Part shown: one piece after another, positions 24,201-29,940 of the stretch | How the letters are laid out: each line of letters opens with the position of its first letter | Numbering within the stretch: the first letter of the stretch is position 1 | Origin: Patiria miniata | Taxonomy: Eukaryota; Echinodermata; Asteroidea; Valvatida; Asterinidae | Length of the DNA: 64,000 nucleotides | Direction: 5' to 3' | NCBI RefSeq assembly: GCF_015706575.1 | Contig: NW_024037056.1 | Coordinates: 16,419,405 to 16,483,404, forward strand | The notes under the pieces: model-generated | Told to the model about the DNA's origin: nothing | Seen by the model: the letters and a program-made list of their open reading frames with translations, nothing else | The model's database searches: none | Position numbers and translations under genes: made by a program

Positions 24201-24239
24201 TGAATTACTTACCCGTTGAAGAGCTGTGTTCGACGTCAT
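40..24239 (-). CDS. Mosaic type II transmembrane serine protease with two trypsin domains (3' end beyond left edge)
   Basis: This is a single gene of at least 29 coding exons read on the minus strand. Exons (high to low): 24213-24239, 23354-23612, 21825-21872, 21464-21573, 21159-21226, 20555-20745, 19408-20127, 18691-18810, 17896-18126, 17025-17202, 16241-16368, 15459-15722, 14555-14683, 14040-14396, 12865-12984, 11873-12214, 11170-11268, 10755-10874, 10244-10591, 9411-9615, 8447-8706, 7716-7843, 6437-6596, 5747-5866, 4727-5068, 3319-3417, 2226-2345, 1376-1723, 40-238. Each has consensus GT/AG sites and the phases join without a break, giving about 1,946 codons. Domain order is TM, SEA, Pro-rich stalk, EGF, YWTD propeller, EGF, CUB, then two copies of LDLa-CUB-LDLa-LDLa-FZ-trypsin. 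It is related in logic to enteropeptidase, corin and polyserases, but I know no named protein with this order. It is presumably anchored at the cell surface with its C-terminus outside. The hand-built model could miss small exons. Confidence 0.85.
1084..1350. mobile_element. MITE-like element, TTAGGCCAAAA ends
   Basis: Terminal inverted repeats are TTAGGCC, a run of A, then CCAGTTCTGCTTCCG at the left, and the reverse complement at the right. The interior has poly-T/poly-A and GTAGGTAGGG text and no ORF. A second element with the same outer ends lies at 59698-60083. Confidence 0.7.
1376..1723 (-). CDS. Frizzled (FZ) domain, cassette 2
   Basis: The 348-nt exon begins DYCVEIANAVCSAVLPYN and contains MTFFPNDF, LALCMSFFPECP and RRVCASFC, giving the ten-cysteine FZ pattern. 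It is clearly homologous to the cassette 1 FZ. A MITE-like element ends at 1350, about 25 bp beyond its donor. Confidence 0.92.
2226..3417 (-). CDS. Two LDLa exons, cassette 2 (99-nt and 120-nt)
   Basis: Exon 3319-3417 (99 nt) is the four-cysteine variant (DYLNCEAHPYIYLNNERC, QCPNGDDEKDC). Exon 2226-2345 (120 nt) is a six-cysteine LDLa (ECIAEEHECGNGIC, NGVVECADFSDEGLDC). Lengths equal those in cassette 1. The intron between them carries a 504-bp fold-back element. Confidence 0.85.
2497..3000. mobile_element. 504-bp fold-back element, CAGGGTGAGTA ends
   Basis: The left half (CAGGGTGAGTAAC..., AAATCTAGGATATGAAAGCC, AAGCTTTCTTTTAGTACAAG, GTTCTGTCCACGG) is repeated in inverse order in the right half and ends TACTCGCCCTG. 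The arms are over 200 bp with about 85-90 percent identity by eye. It lies in the intron between the two LDLa exons of cassette 2. Confidence 0.8.
3560..3930 (+). repeat. Dispersed repeat ending CCTCGATTTACACCATAAAC
   Basis: The text TCGAGGTCGTCCTCGATT, GGTTCCTGTCCTCAATTCAT and CCTCGATTTACACCATAAAC is repeated at 24890-25065. The end motif alone occurs in both orientations at 32590-32740. No ORF of note. Confidence 0.65.
3987..4119. mobile_element. Small palindromic MITE, ACACTGCAAAA ends
   Basis: ACACTGCAAAACTGCAGTGTTAA at the left is mirrored by TTTAACACTGCAATTTTTGC at the right, and inner blocks (CTATATAGG/CCTATATAG) also pair. It has no coding content. Confidence 0.7.
4329..4690 (-). mobile_element. 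SINE-like element with long body
   Basis: The minus strand begins with a tRNA-like head (GTGGCCTCGTGGTTAAGGGC, GGGTTCGAGTCCAGCC) and continues CCTTGGGCAAGGCACTTTG, CTCTCCACCCAGGAGTACTG. It ends near AAATACGCACTATTATTATC. A related plus-strand element is at 60720-61000. Confidence 0.7.
4727..5068 (-). CDS. Divergent CUB-like domain, cassette 2
   Basis: The 342-nt exon begins GCNTTSSIQASFNSTFSIYS and continues CVWYVRAPDNAHIAIHI, closely parallel to the cassette 1 exon. Only the first cysteine pair of a CUB is present. Intron phase (1) and junction codon (Gly before Cys) are the same as in cassette 1. Confidence 0.65.
5133..5325. mobile_element. Pair of tRNA-derived SINEs, family C, head to head
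   Basis: Plus-strand copy 5225-5325: ATAGCTACAGTTGGTAGAGC, CGCAGGTTCAAACCCCTGGC, then CAATTTCTTTGT. Minus-strand partial copy 5133-5190: AGGTTCAAACCCCGTTCCAG, then CAATTTCTTTG. Other copies lie at 28918-28970 (minus) and 60197-60292 (plus, GATAGCTCAGTTGGTACAGC). Confidence 0.7.
5747..5866 (-). CDS. LDLa repeat, cassette 2 position 1
   Basis: The 120-nt exon encodes DDCSPDEFQCGNSVC, then QCNEFRDCPDGLDEAEC, a six-cysteine LDLa. It is the first module after protease domain 1 and matches the exon 12865-12984 in length and sequence. Donor GTAGAT at 5746. Confidence 0.87.
6080..6208. mobile_element. Palindromic MITE, TACCCCAATTG ends
   Basis: TACCCCAATTGAAAATTGCA... is the inverse of ...TGCAATTTTCAATTGGGGTA, with further pairing of GACCAGTGATTGGTTTTAAC and its complement. 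It would form a near-perfect hairpin. Related TTTTAACTGGT text occurs in the flank at 5950-6060. Confidence 0.75.
6437..9615 (-). CDS. Trypsin-like (S1) protease domain 1, four exons
   Basis: Exons 9411-9615, 8447-8706, 7716-7843 and 6437-6596 sum to 753 nt. Activation is predicted at NPYSR/IINGAE. The triad is intact: His in LTAAHC, Asp in MDDIALVKL, Ser in GDSGGP. A propeptide Cys (GDCGRRP) and RPACLE Cys would hold the chains together. The S1 pocket is unusual. In chymotrypsin numbering, position 189 is Gly (NGTCHGDSGGP) and position 226 reads as Glu (TTEVYTRV), so it is not a standard Asp189 trypsin. The last exon ends at a GTAAAC donor and the chain continues into cassette 2. Confidence 0.92.
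8128..8240 (+). mobile_element. tRNA-derived SINE, family A
   Basis: It contains an A-box-like TGGTCGAGTGG (8171) and B box GGTTCGAATCC (8215) with a degenerate clover-leaf. The leader CAGATTCGAACCAGCC and the body match the reverse-oriented copy at 31561-31662. Lack of a proper acceptor stem argues against a functional tRNA. Confidence 0.75.
8745..8825. mobile_element. Right-end fragment of the GGGAATAAAT fold-back family, inverted
   Basis: TTATTCATAAGCACC, CCTATTGGTCGAGAGCCCGT and CACGTGGCCGGTCTTTAA match the inverse of the right end at 33860-33920. It sits in the first intron of protease domain 1. Confidence 0.6.
9751..9950 (-). mobile_element. tRNA-derived SINE, family B
   Basis: The minus strand shows GGGTTCGAATCCAGCTGC, CCTTGGGCAAGCCACTTC and GCGATGGACTGGCATCCC, the same order as the copy at 52139. 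It is in the intron between FZ 1 and protease domain 1. Confidence 0.75.
10244..10591 (-). CDS. Frizzled (FZ) cysteine-rich domain, cassette 1
   Basis: The 348-nt exon encodes a complete FZ domain with ten cysteines, including AVLPYNMTFFPNDF, LALCMSMFPECP and RRVCASLC, the hallmark FZ blocks. FZ domains bind Wnt lipids or other ligands in frizzleds and sFRPs, and occur in corin next to LDLa repeats and a protease. Its cassette 2 partner is the exon 1376-1723. Confidence 0.92.
10755..11268 (-). CDS. Two LDLa exons, cassette 1 (99-nt and 120-nt)
   Basis: Exon 11170-11268 (99 nt) encodes DYVECEVYPYIYLHDEAC then QCPNGDDEMNC, a shortened LDLa with only four cysteines but an intact acidic NGDDE motif. 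Exon 10755-10874 (120 nt) is a full six-cysteine LDLa (ECQPDEHQCQNSIC, NGMAECRDYSDEGTAC). Both are phase 1-1 and have matched partners in cassette 2. Confidence 0.85.
11437..11858. mobile_element. Element with ACACTCTAAAAAGTC ends and GACCCGG satellite interior
   Basis: Ends ACACTCTAAAAAGTCCTGGG and CCCGGGACTTTTAAGAGTGT are inverted repeats. The inside is a tandem array of TTTTGACCCGGAAAAGTGTC units in both directions. Related GGGTCAAATTGACC text is at 9170-9360 and 16690-17010. Confidence 0.75.
11873..12214 (-). CDS. Divergent CUB-like domain, cassette 1
   Basis: A 342-nt exon begins GCNTTSYITAAYNSSFSI and has a C-W pair (SCFWSVIGPSDSHIAVHI) typical of the first half of a CUB domain; the second cysteine pair is missing. 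It aligns along its length with the equally long exon 4727-5068 of cassette 2. Donor GTAAGT lies 15 bp from the end of a repeat element (11437-11858). CUB is the best guess for this divergent module. Confidence 0.65.
12380..12625. mobile_element. Fold-back element, CTGGGTTAA/TTAACCCA type
   Basis: Paired blocks AACCAAAACTTG/CAAGTTTTGGTT, CATACAAGAC/GTCTTGTATG and CCCAATTGTTTGGG/CCCAAACAATTGGG form a long imperfect hairpin in the intron between the CUB-like exon and LDLa of cassette 1. No ORF. Confidence 0.65.
12865..12984 (-). CDS. LDLa repeat, cassette 1 position 1
   Basis: The 120-nt phase 1-1 exon has six cysteines in LDL-receptor class A order: NCGVDEFECGNSVC, then ECNFFPECADESDELEC. The acidic ADESDE cluster is the calcium-binding signature. 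Its partner in cassette 2 is the exon at 5747-5866 with the same length. Confidence 0.88.
13610..13700 (+). mobile_element. tRNA-like SINE fragment
   Basis: CACAGTAGCCTAGTGGATAG and GATCTGTGGTTTGACCCTATG resemble A- and B-box regions of a decayed tRNA-derived element. No tail is clear. A similar decayed fragment is at 30449-30515 (minus). Confidence 0.5.
14040..14396 (-). CDS. CUB-like domain 1, without cysteines
   Basis: A 357-nt exon (119 codons) carries the CUB opening pattern ITSPGYPDNYPRNVAVTWVI and the later alternating hydrophobic strands. The usual first-pair cysteine before W is replaced by Val, and the exon has no cysteine at all. It is therefore a divergent, disulfide-free CUB fold. 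It precedes the first duplicated cassette and has no counterpart in the second. Confidence 0.7.
14555..14683 (-). CDS. EGF-like domain 2 (follows propeller)
   Basis: A 129-nt phase 1-1 exon encodes a cysteine-rich module (HSCVDSKPCGVAERC, then YQCVCRDGLEGDGCQLLC). It has seven cysteines and the CxC...GxGC pattern of the EGF module that closes LDLR-type propellers. Acceptor at 14684-14685, donor GTAAGT at 14554. Confidence 0.8.
15263..15452. mobile_element. Half copy of the CAGGGTGAGTA fold-back element
   Basis: ACAGGGTGAGTAAAAACAAA leads into the same text as 2497-2690 (AAATCTAGGATATGAAAGCC, AAGCTTTCTTTAGTA, TTCAAGTTACGG). It ends only a few bases from the donor of the propeller exon at 15459. 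Another 5' fragment (GAGGGTGAGTAAACAA) lies at about 15016. Confidence 0.7.
15459..18126 (-). CDS. LDL-receptor class B (YWTD) beta-propeller, four exons
   Basis: Exons 17896-18126, 17025-17202, 16241-16368 and 15459-15722 give 801 nt (267 codons), the usual size of a six-bladed YWTD propeller. Visible blade motifs are VYWTDN, MFWTDRGSD, LYWTDWG, VYWCDAYYD and LFWTSWL, with R(A)VAVDY/IIVD-type strands between them. As in LDLR and LRP proteins an EGF module follows directly, which normally packs on the propeller. A YWTD propeller in a serine protease chain is unusual; it is probably a protein-binding platform. Confidence 0.87.
16690..17045. repeat. Intronic duplication carrying a copied exon end
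   Basis: Units containing GTCGACCCAGAAGAGTGTCGGG and CCCAGATTGAGTGACCCGGAAG are repeated about three times. One copy (16780-16797) ends CCTGTGCACGGTGTCGAC, identical to the last bases and donor of the propeller exon at 17024-17041. It is therefore a duplicated exon edge with a decoy donor. Confidence 0.7.
17335..17580 (-). mobile_element. tRNA-derived SINE, family D
   Basis: The minus strand begins GGGAGTCAGGTTGGTGTAGC and has GGCCCGGGTTCGAATTCCGC, followed by a body with CGTGGGTTTTCCTCAGAATA and CTTTTCCTCCCACCTC. It lies in a propeller intron. Confidence 0.65.
18691..18810 (-). CDS. EGF-like domain 1
   Basis: A 120-nt phase 1-1 exon encodes six cysteines in EGF order (DPCASNDTCKNGGICN, then FVCECLSDFVGLQCEY), with the NGG turn and CxC spacing of a classical EGF module. 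The donor used here is GTAAGT at 18690. It links the stalk to the propeller. Confidence 0.85.
19408..20127 (-). CDS. Pro/Thr/Asp repeat stalk exon (TDPPVDPP array)
   Basis: A single 720-nt exon (240 codons) encodes a low-complexity stalk. The core is a 24-bp unit giving the octapeptide TDPPVDPP, repeated about a dozen times with a few TAPP, TEPP or TNPP variants, and flanked by Ser/Thr/Pro-rich sequence. It is probably an extended, O-glycosylated, acidic spacer that lifts the enzyme modules from the membrane. Repeat number is likely to vary among individuals. Acceptor at 20128-20129; donor GTATAT just below 19408. Confidence 0.88.
20555..21872 (-). CDS. Linker exon plus SEA domain (four exons)
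   Basis: Exon 21825-21872 is a short Gly/Ser/Thr linker. Exons 21464-21573, 21159-21226 and 20555-20745 add 369 nt (123 codons) that read as a SEA domain: an opening strand IDMILTIDRDFRSEYND, the helix YQELENTVATWVDSLL, a central EGSVLAAL, and a C-terminal helix around VDDVEEIIRNAID. The GSVLA resembles the G-SVVV self-cleavage site of SEA domains, so the ectodomain may be nicked here. In enteropeptidase and matriptase a SEA domain likewise follows the membrane anchor. Confidence 0.85.
22969..23280. mobile_element. MITE-like element, CAAGGGCGGATCCAG ends
   Basis: CAAGGGCGGATCC at the left is inverted as GGATCCGCCCTTG at the right, with poly-G/poly-C inner arms. A second, degraded copy is at 24659-24878 and a fragment ending CTGGATCCGCCACTG is near 48400. 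Confidence 0.8.
23354..23612 (-). CDS. Cytoplasmic tail and transmembrane exon
   Basis: The 259-nt exon encodes about 60 polar residues rich in Gly, Pro, Arg and Asp, followed by a hydrophobic run of about 24 residues (AALAVILLVGLGIFVALYF at its core). Basic residues (DRKVGR) lie before the membrane segment and support an N-in, type II orientation. Acceptor at 23613-23614, donor GTAAAG at 23353. It ends in phase 1 and joins a 48-nt linker exon (21825-21872) encoding a Gly/Ser/Thr spacer. Confidence 0.85.
24213..24239 (-). CDS. Start exon of the mosaic protease
   Basis: The exon begins with ATG at 24239 and encodes MTSNTALQR before a GTAAGT donor at 24212-24207. It joins in frame to the next exon (GYRNNGFSP...), so it supplies the first nine residues of the cytoplasmic tail. 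There is no signal peptide, as expected for a type II membrane protein. The start is inferred from the correct phase and the strong donor; upstream 5' UTR exons are possible. Confidence 0.75.
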
Positions 24240-27071
24240 TTCCTTTAACAAATCACGTGCGAGAAGACAGCTTCTAGCTATCTACATCTGTCTCGATTTT
24301 TGGACAGTCTGCGCGCGGTTGCAAAACTTTCTCATAATATTCACATGTAATGAACTCGCTATATACGGCGAGCGCATATCATGTCGCCACGACTAACCAA
24401 TGGCGCTTAACTTTATTCGTGGCCTGGTTATCACAATCAAGGATACAGTTTTGTGTAGAATCAGGAGGATTTGGATGAACTACTGAACTCGGGATGAATA
24501 GAACTAATACTCCATGCAGAATGTGTCACTCAACCGTGGAGAAAGTACGTGTCAAAGCTCTGCGATTACGAAAGGTTATAGTTACGAGGACATGCCATTT
24601 TTTCCCTGTGATACGCATGACTGTACAACATTGGCCAGCCCTTAGACACACCCCCCACCAAGGGCGGATCCAGAACACAATTTTTTGGGGGCCAAAACAA
24701 ATTTGGTCCCCAAAAAAAGTGGTTCAAAAAAATTACGGCGTGGGGTTCGCCCCGGTGGTGTACTCATTGCCTGCCTTTATTGCGATGTCACATAAAAAAA
24801 AAATTGGTTTCGTTTTTTTTGGGGGGGGGGGGGCAATGGCCCCCTTTGACCCCCCCCCCCCCCCCCGATCCGCCATTGCCCCCCACACTCACCCACGTTT
24901 GTGTTTTTTATGTTCCTCCTCCCCTTTACTTTGTTTATACTCAACTTTTTTTGCAACGAAGGTTTTGTAGACGTTTTCTGGTCGAGGTCGTCCTCGATTA
25001 TTTTGGTTCCTGTCCTCAATTCATCAATGATATTGCAAGTGTGTCCTCGATTTGCACCATAAATACGCACATTCGTGTTTCGTAGTTGTGGAGACTATAC
25101 ATGAGTTGTCCCATGGTACTATGGGAACCGAAGACGTTGTGGGGACAGCAGAACGTCCCCATAACTCGGTCCTTATTTGCTTAACAATACAAAACTTCCG
25201 GCCCGCCCACAAAAGAAAACCACATTTTGAAATATTGGGAAATACTCATATTGTGAAGATCTTATATTGTGATCAAGATATACACCGCAATAAAAATTGA
25301 TTTACCCTCTTCATTTTCCGTTCAATTTTTCGACATTCAGCCAATAACTTTTTGGTGATGTTTTCCTCAGAATGTGATCTCTTAGAGTAGTCCTGAAGCC
25401 CATCGCCATTTTAAAAGAGAACCTCTCAACTCCACTGCTCATAATTATAGGGACTTTCGGTCCAAGTTTTGTGTTTACCTCAGAAAGTATCAAGGTAATA
25501 GTGTAATGGTATGTTTGCTTTAGACATTTTGGTAATAAGTTTGTTTTACTCAGAATGTTGTACTTTATATTTAAAAACTGAACTCGAAATAATATTACCC
25601 AGAATTCCTAATGATTTTTCATACCGTTTTGTGTAAATTAAAAAAAAGTGGCGCCCTTTTTATGCCAGCGGCCGTTACGAGTGCCTTTTCTTTTTTTAAT
25701 TTAGCGCATGTATCGCCCTGAAAAGCACCATTTATTGTCCTTTAGTGTGCATAATCATCGCTTTTGAATAGCGCCCCCATCGACAGATAGTACCAGGTAC
25801 CCCGCCCCCCACTATTTGCTTTTAAAAATAAAAATGACCTTGCTACGCCCTCTGTGACAGGCTGTAAAAGTGGCACTCGTCATGTGGTGATTTTATGTAG
25901 GCCTTATTAAGGAGGTTTGTCCCTTTAAATTTTTGGAATGCCAAGATGTACGCAAGTGGGGGAAACAGCAAAATATTCAACTGTGTATTCTGCACATACT
26001 CTTTTCAATTATGTATCACCATATCCTATCGGTGGTACGAATTATATCTGCCACGAATTACCACCACTTCAGTGCACTGTATCTTCATCGATTAAAAACA
26101 CGAGATCTACAACAGTACAAGTTGTTACCTTTGCAGATTACGATGTTCGTTGGGAGATTATTTCATATTTGCCTAATCGCAAAGTTGTTGACGTTGAACA
26201 AACTGCGGCCATTTATCAGATGACCCTTGTAACTTCATTACACCATTGAATACAAACACCGTGTGGCTCACTGTCTCATACCCTTTTAGTTAAACATTGA
26301 TGGGCAATGTTTACTTGCTATCCCCACGCGACCTCCGGATTGCAAGTTTGAATGGCAGTGCGACGGTACTTGAGGGTCTCTTTTCCTCGCGGTCGCCAGG
26401 CCAACCACAAGCGATCTCTTCCAGAATTCCACGCTTGCCAAGAGACAACCTACCGGTGAGCACCTGACTATGTCGTGAGCGCGGTAAACACCTCCACGGT
26501 TTGTGATTTTCTGGTCTGGTGTCTGTGCTTCCACCATGTGCCCAGGTGCAGCTGACAGCTTTATCACGAGTGTTATATTTGTTATGTTTCTATTTTGGGT
26601 ACAGAGTGCTACTGTTGGATAACGATACATTTAATCCCCGAGATACCACCAAATCACATGAGCAGTTATTAGGCTCTTTTCCTTCACAAACTTACTTTTA
26701 TTCAACGTTTCGAGCAGCGTGGTGTGATCTTCTTTGTCAGCAACACACAGGTGAGCTTCTGCGCCATTCAACTATATGCAGACGTCGATAATCTCCAGGG
26801 AAGTTCAAATTGTACTCACAATTTATTGAAAACTCACATCACAACTCCTGATTTTAATATTGAGTGTACACCGAGCCTAATGTTTGTGTTGTCCTCTGAT
26901 GCTTAATGCCATGACTGAAGAACCAGACAAGGAAATTCAGTGTGACATCTTCTGAATGATTAAGACATTCGGCTTTTAAAAGTTTTGCTATAAGGATGAA
27001 TTGCGATGATCGTTTACTGAGAAAGACAATCGGAAACCGATTTGTCATTTTTCTGCGAATTCTGTAACTAG
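24240..27071. other. Intergenic region between protease and 425-aa ORF
   Basis: It holds the promoter side of the protease gene (an AT-rich interval at 24300-24480), a degraded CAAGGGCGGATCC element (24659-24878) and the dispersed CCTCGATTT repeat (24890-25065). The stretch 25100-27050 shows no convincing exon. Confidence 0.6.
24659..24878. mobile_element. Second copy of the CAAGGGCGGATCC element
   Basis: It starts CAAGGGCGGATCCAGAACAC and ends GATCCGCCATTG, with the same interior text (AATTACGGCGTGGGGTTCG, GTGGTGTACTCATTGCC) as the copy at 22969. Long G and C runs produce spurious Gly/Pro reading frames here. Confidence 0.8.
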
Positions 27072-28349
27072 ATGATGAACCCACGCCAACCGAACCCGAG
27101 GAAAACACGTCTTCCGAAGCTTCCAAAGAACGTAGGCGGTGTGCCCTCGCGACGTGTGAGACCTACCTTGCCACGGGACGAGCTGTACCCAGCCCTGAGC
27201 AAGAACATCATCAAGGTGAACGGGAGCCTGTACAAGTACAGTACCGGGACTCACGAGGGCATCTCCCCGAGAACCGTCCACACCGAGCCCATAGTTCTAC
27301 CCTCGATCCGGAGAAAGGTCCAAGCGTACCTGGCGGGGGATTTGAAGGACAAGGCTCATCATCTCGGAGGTCGGTACAAAAGCGAGTCAATTAATGTCGC
27401 TACCGGGGTGGCGTTTCTGGAACAGAAGCCGGTACCTCTGATCAAGTCAGAAGCTCCTGGACATCGAGAGGTGCAGTCCTTCCCGAGGAGGGCGTTGCCT
27501 CAATGGGCGAGCACGCGGTCCAAGACGAAAACCAACCCCAATAAGATCGGCTACAGGCTCTCGCCACTCGCGAAGAAAGACAATGGCGCCGCGTTGGCGA
27601 CAGAGAAACAAGACTTTCAGGAGGACGGTGGTCGGACGAAGGCGCTGGACGCCTTCAACGAGGCCAAGATCGAGGAGTTCCGATGGTGGCACGAGAAGAT
27701 GCGACGCATAAGTGGTGACGACCACCCCCGAGCTCCGCCGAACTCTGCACTCTTTCCCGAACCCTCGACGAACGCTAACGGACCGAACCATGCTGCAATG
27801 AACCCGGTAACTTCAAGCGTCACACCATCAAGACGTAAGGACAAAGACCACACGATTAAAAAACAAAAGACAGCCAAGTCAACCGATTTCGGGTTGACAT
27901 CGGACGGCAACTGCAATACTTCCGGGAAGATACACATTCACCAGCGGAATAGTTCCATCGTAGGGAACTCAATGCAACGGGTTAGTTCCGCCAAAGTTCC
28001 AGATTCAGACCAACCCAAGTTCAAAGCTAACCTGATCGACGTTCACGTCCCGACTGCACTGCCAGATTCGACTCCCAAGAAATCGAAGCAGCGGGAGCGG
28101 GTAACGCAGTGGTTAGCTCAGTGCGAGCAGGCGGTGGAGACTTCCGATAACAAACACTGGTTTCGGTTACCAGGAATCGACTCCGACGATTCGCGCTGCA
28201 GCACGTGCGAGAAGGAGTTCGCGCACTACGGCGGAGTCGCCATGTCGACGAAAGACAGCACCGAGACGAGACCCAGTGTCGACTTTACCAAAGCTCGAAT
28301 GTCATCTCGCGATCGCAAATTCCAGACGTCGAAATCTTCACGTAGATAA
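27072..28349 (+). CDS. Intronless ORF, 425 aa, no recognised family
   Basis: An uninterrupted ORF starts at ATG-ATG directly after an in-frame TAG and ends TAA at 28347-28349. It is markedly more GC-rich than its surroundings. The product is basic and hydrophilic (many K, R, P, S) with no signal peptide or membrane span. Visible features are an N-terminal basic/Pro stretch, a conserved-looking block YPALSKNIIKVNGSLYKYST, a WWHEKMRR segment, and a C-terminal CSTCEKEF pair of cysteines. An intronless gene in an intron-rich region suggests a retrocopy or a single-exon gene. The coding call rests on length, composition and a clean start; function is unknown. The start could be one codon later. 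Confidence 0.65.
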   Translation: MMNPRQPNPRKTRLPKLPKNVGGVPSRRVRPTLPRDELYPALSKNIIKVNGSLYKYSTGTHEGISPRTVHTEPIVLPSIRRKVQAYLAGDLKDKAHHLGGRYKSESINVATGVAFLEQKPVPLIKSEAPGHREVQSFPRRALPQWASTRSKTKTNPNKIGYRLSPLAKKDNGAALATEKQDFQEDGGRTKALDAFNEAKIEEFRWWHEKMRRISGDDHPRAPPNSALFPEPSTNANGPNHAAMNPVTSSVTPSRRKDKDHTIKKQKTAKSTDFGLTSDGNCNTSGKIHIHQRNSSIVGNSMQRVSSAKVPDSDQPKFKANLIDVHVPTALPDSTPKKSKQRERVTQWLAQCEQAVETSDNKHWFRLPGIDSDDSRCSTCEKEFAHYGGVAMSTKDSTETRPSVDFTKARMSSRDRKFQTSKSSRR

Positions 28350-29940
28350 TACCAATTACTTAACGGCTGGTCCGTAAATGTTTCCTTGGTTTTCCACAAT
28401 TTTTCCATCACTGGGCCTAACTACAGGGTGTACCAGAATTGACCATAAATTTACTAAATAATTGTTCTAATAACAAAGTCCTTGTACAGAGACCCTGTTT
28501 CATTTTGATTAAGGCTATGGCATAAAGTCTTCAATTAACCGTGTTTATTTATTATTTATAGTTGCGTTTATTTGTCAGAAATTATAAATAAATTAGCGTT
28601 TTCAATAACATTTACAAAATACAGTTAAAGTTGCAATAATGGAAGTCTAGATGGAGGTTTGAAGTAACCTTGACCCACCTAACTTTACATTCACTGTGCT
28701 TACACACTCTCCGGCAGTCCTTATTATAATTACTAAAAACAAACAAGCCTAAGCTAACAATGAAAAGCGCGTACGCCAATTGCAATAATTTATATTTTAA
28801 GTATCATAAAACAGCACATCAGTGTAATTAGCCTGTTCTAACGAATTCAAATGGATAATTATTGAGCTTTTGTTTGTGTTGGATGATCTTCAAGCAGATT
28901 ATTTTTTTGGAGAAGTTAAACAAAGAAATTGACTGGAGCGGGGTTTGAACCTGCGACCTCCGTTACAATTCATCTAGTCATGCCGTTTTCCTTACTTTGT
29001 GGTTCAAATTTGACAAACAGATTTTTATTAAACAATACTATGAGGTAGTGGAATACCTTGCCCGATGTCATAATGAACTTGGACTCCTCTGAAATCCGGT
29101 CTCTTTTATCTTATCTCAAACATGACTTGTCTGTCCCGATTCTAATTATCTTTAATTATAGCATGCGCAATACAGCCAGTACTAATCTGTATTTCATAAA
29201 GTTCCGCATTTTCACACCTCATCGTCTTTAAGGCGAGGCGCAGACTCGACCAGCCTGAGCTCCGTTGCACAAGTTTAGACCGACAGCAGTGGGCGTGTCA
29301 CACTGGGAATACGCTCAGCTCGTATATCACCCCACGATGTAAAAAGGTCATTTCACTATATGTACTGATATTGAAAATGGTTAGTTTTGTCTTTTGATGG
29401 ACCGCCAGAGAATCGAAAAATCTCGGGATGGGTCACCTGTTACACGCGGGAGGGCGCTGTTCAAAGCGTCTAGGGCTGGATCGTTTGACACCTAGAGGGC
29501 GCCCTTCCTTGCAGTCTTTTTGCACACAGCTGTTAACACCATGTTAACACGATTTCGACAGAAATGACGATATGGTTTTTCAATTCAAACAAAGGGATGA
29601 TATCCCCTGACATAGCCCTGCTCAATATTATGAAACTGTCTAAGTTTGCTAACCTATTCTAGATTATTCGATGACTATTTCATGCATCGGTAATGCAACA
29701 GGTAACAGTCGTCGGCAAACACCCGTTGCGAAACGCGTTGCGAAAGCCACGCAAATTATTAAAAATTGATGTCAAATTTGTATAGTATTCTATAATTTTA
29801 AGCCTTAAATAAGTACAAAAAAATATTGTTATTGTTACAATTATATATCTGTAAAACTATTTTGGAATTAAATTCATAAACCCTAGACAATACCGAAATA
29901 TACATTATTAAATCGTGACTAAGCCTAGCAGTAAAGCAAC
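28350..29940. other. Intergenic region before UQCC2
   Basis: It contains the likely 3' UTR of the 425-aa ORF (AT-rich to about 28900), a SINE family C fragment (28918-28970, minus) and the UQCC2 promoter. I see no further gene. Confidence 0.6.

Noticed and set aside
24777..25070. Gly/Pro-rich ORFs on both strands
   Set aside because: They are made by poly-G/poly-C arms of a MITE-like element, not by coding selection.
27447..27937. Minus-strand ORFs opposite the 425-aa ORF
   Set aside because: They are shorter, lack a clean start context and follow from the GC-rich composition of the plus-strand ORF.
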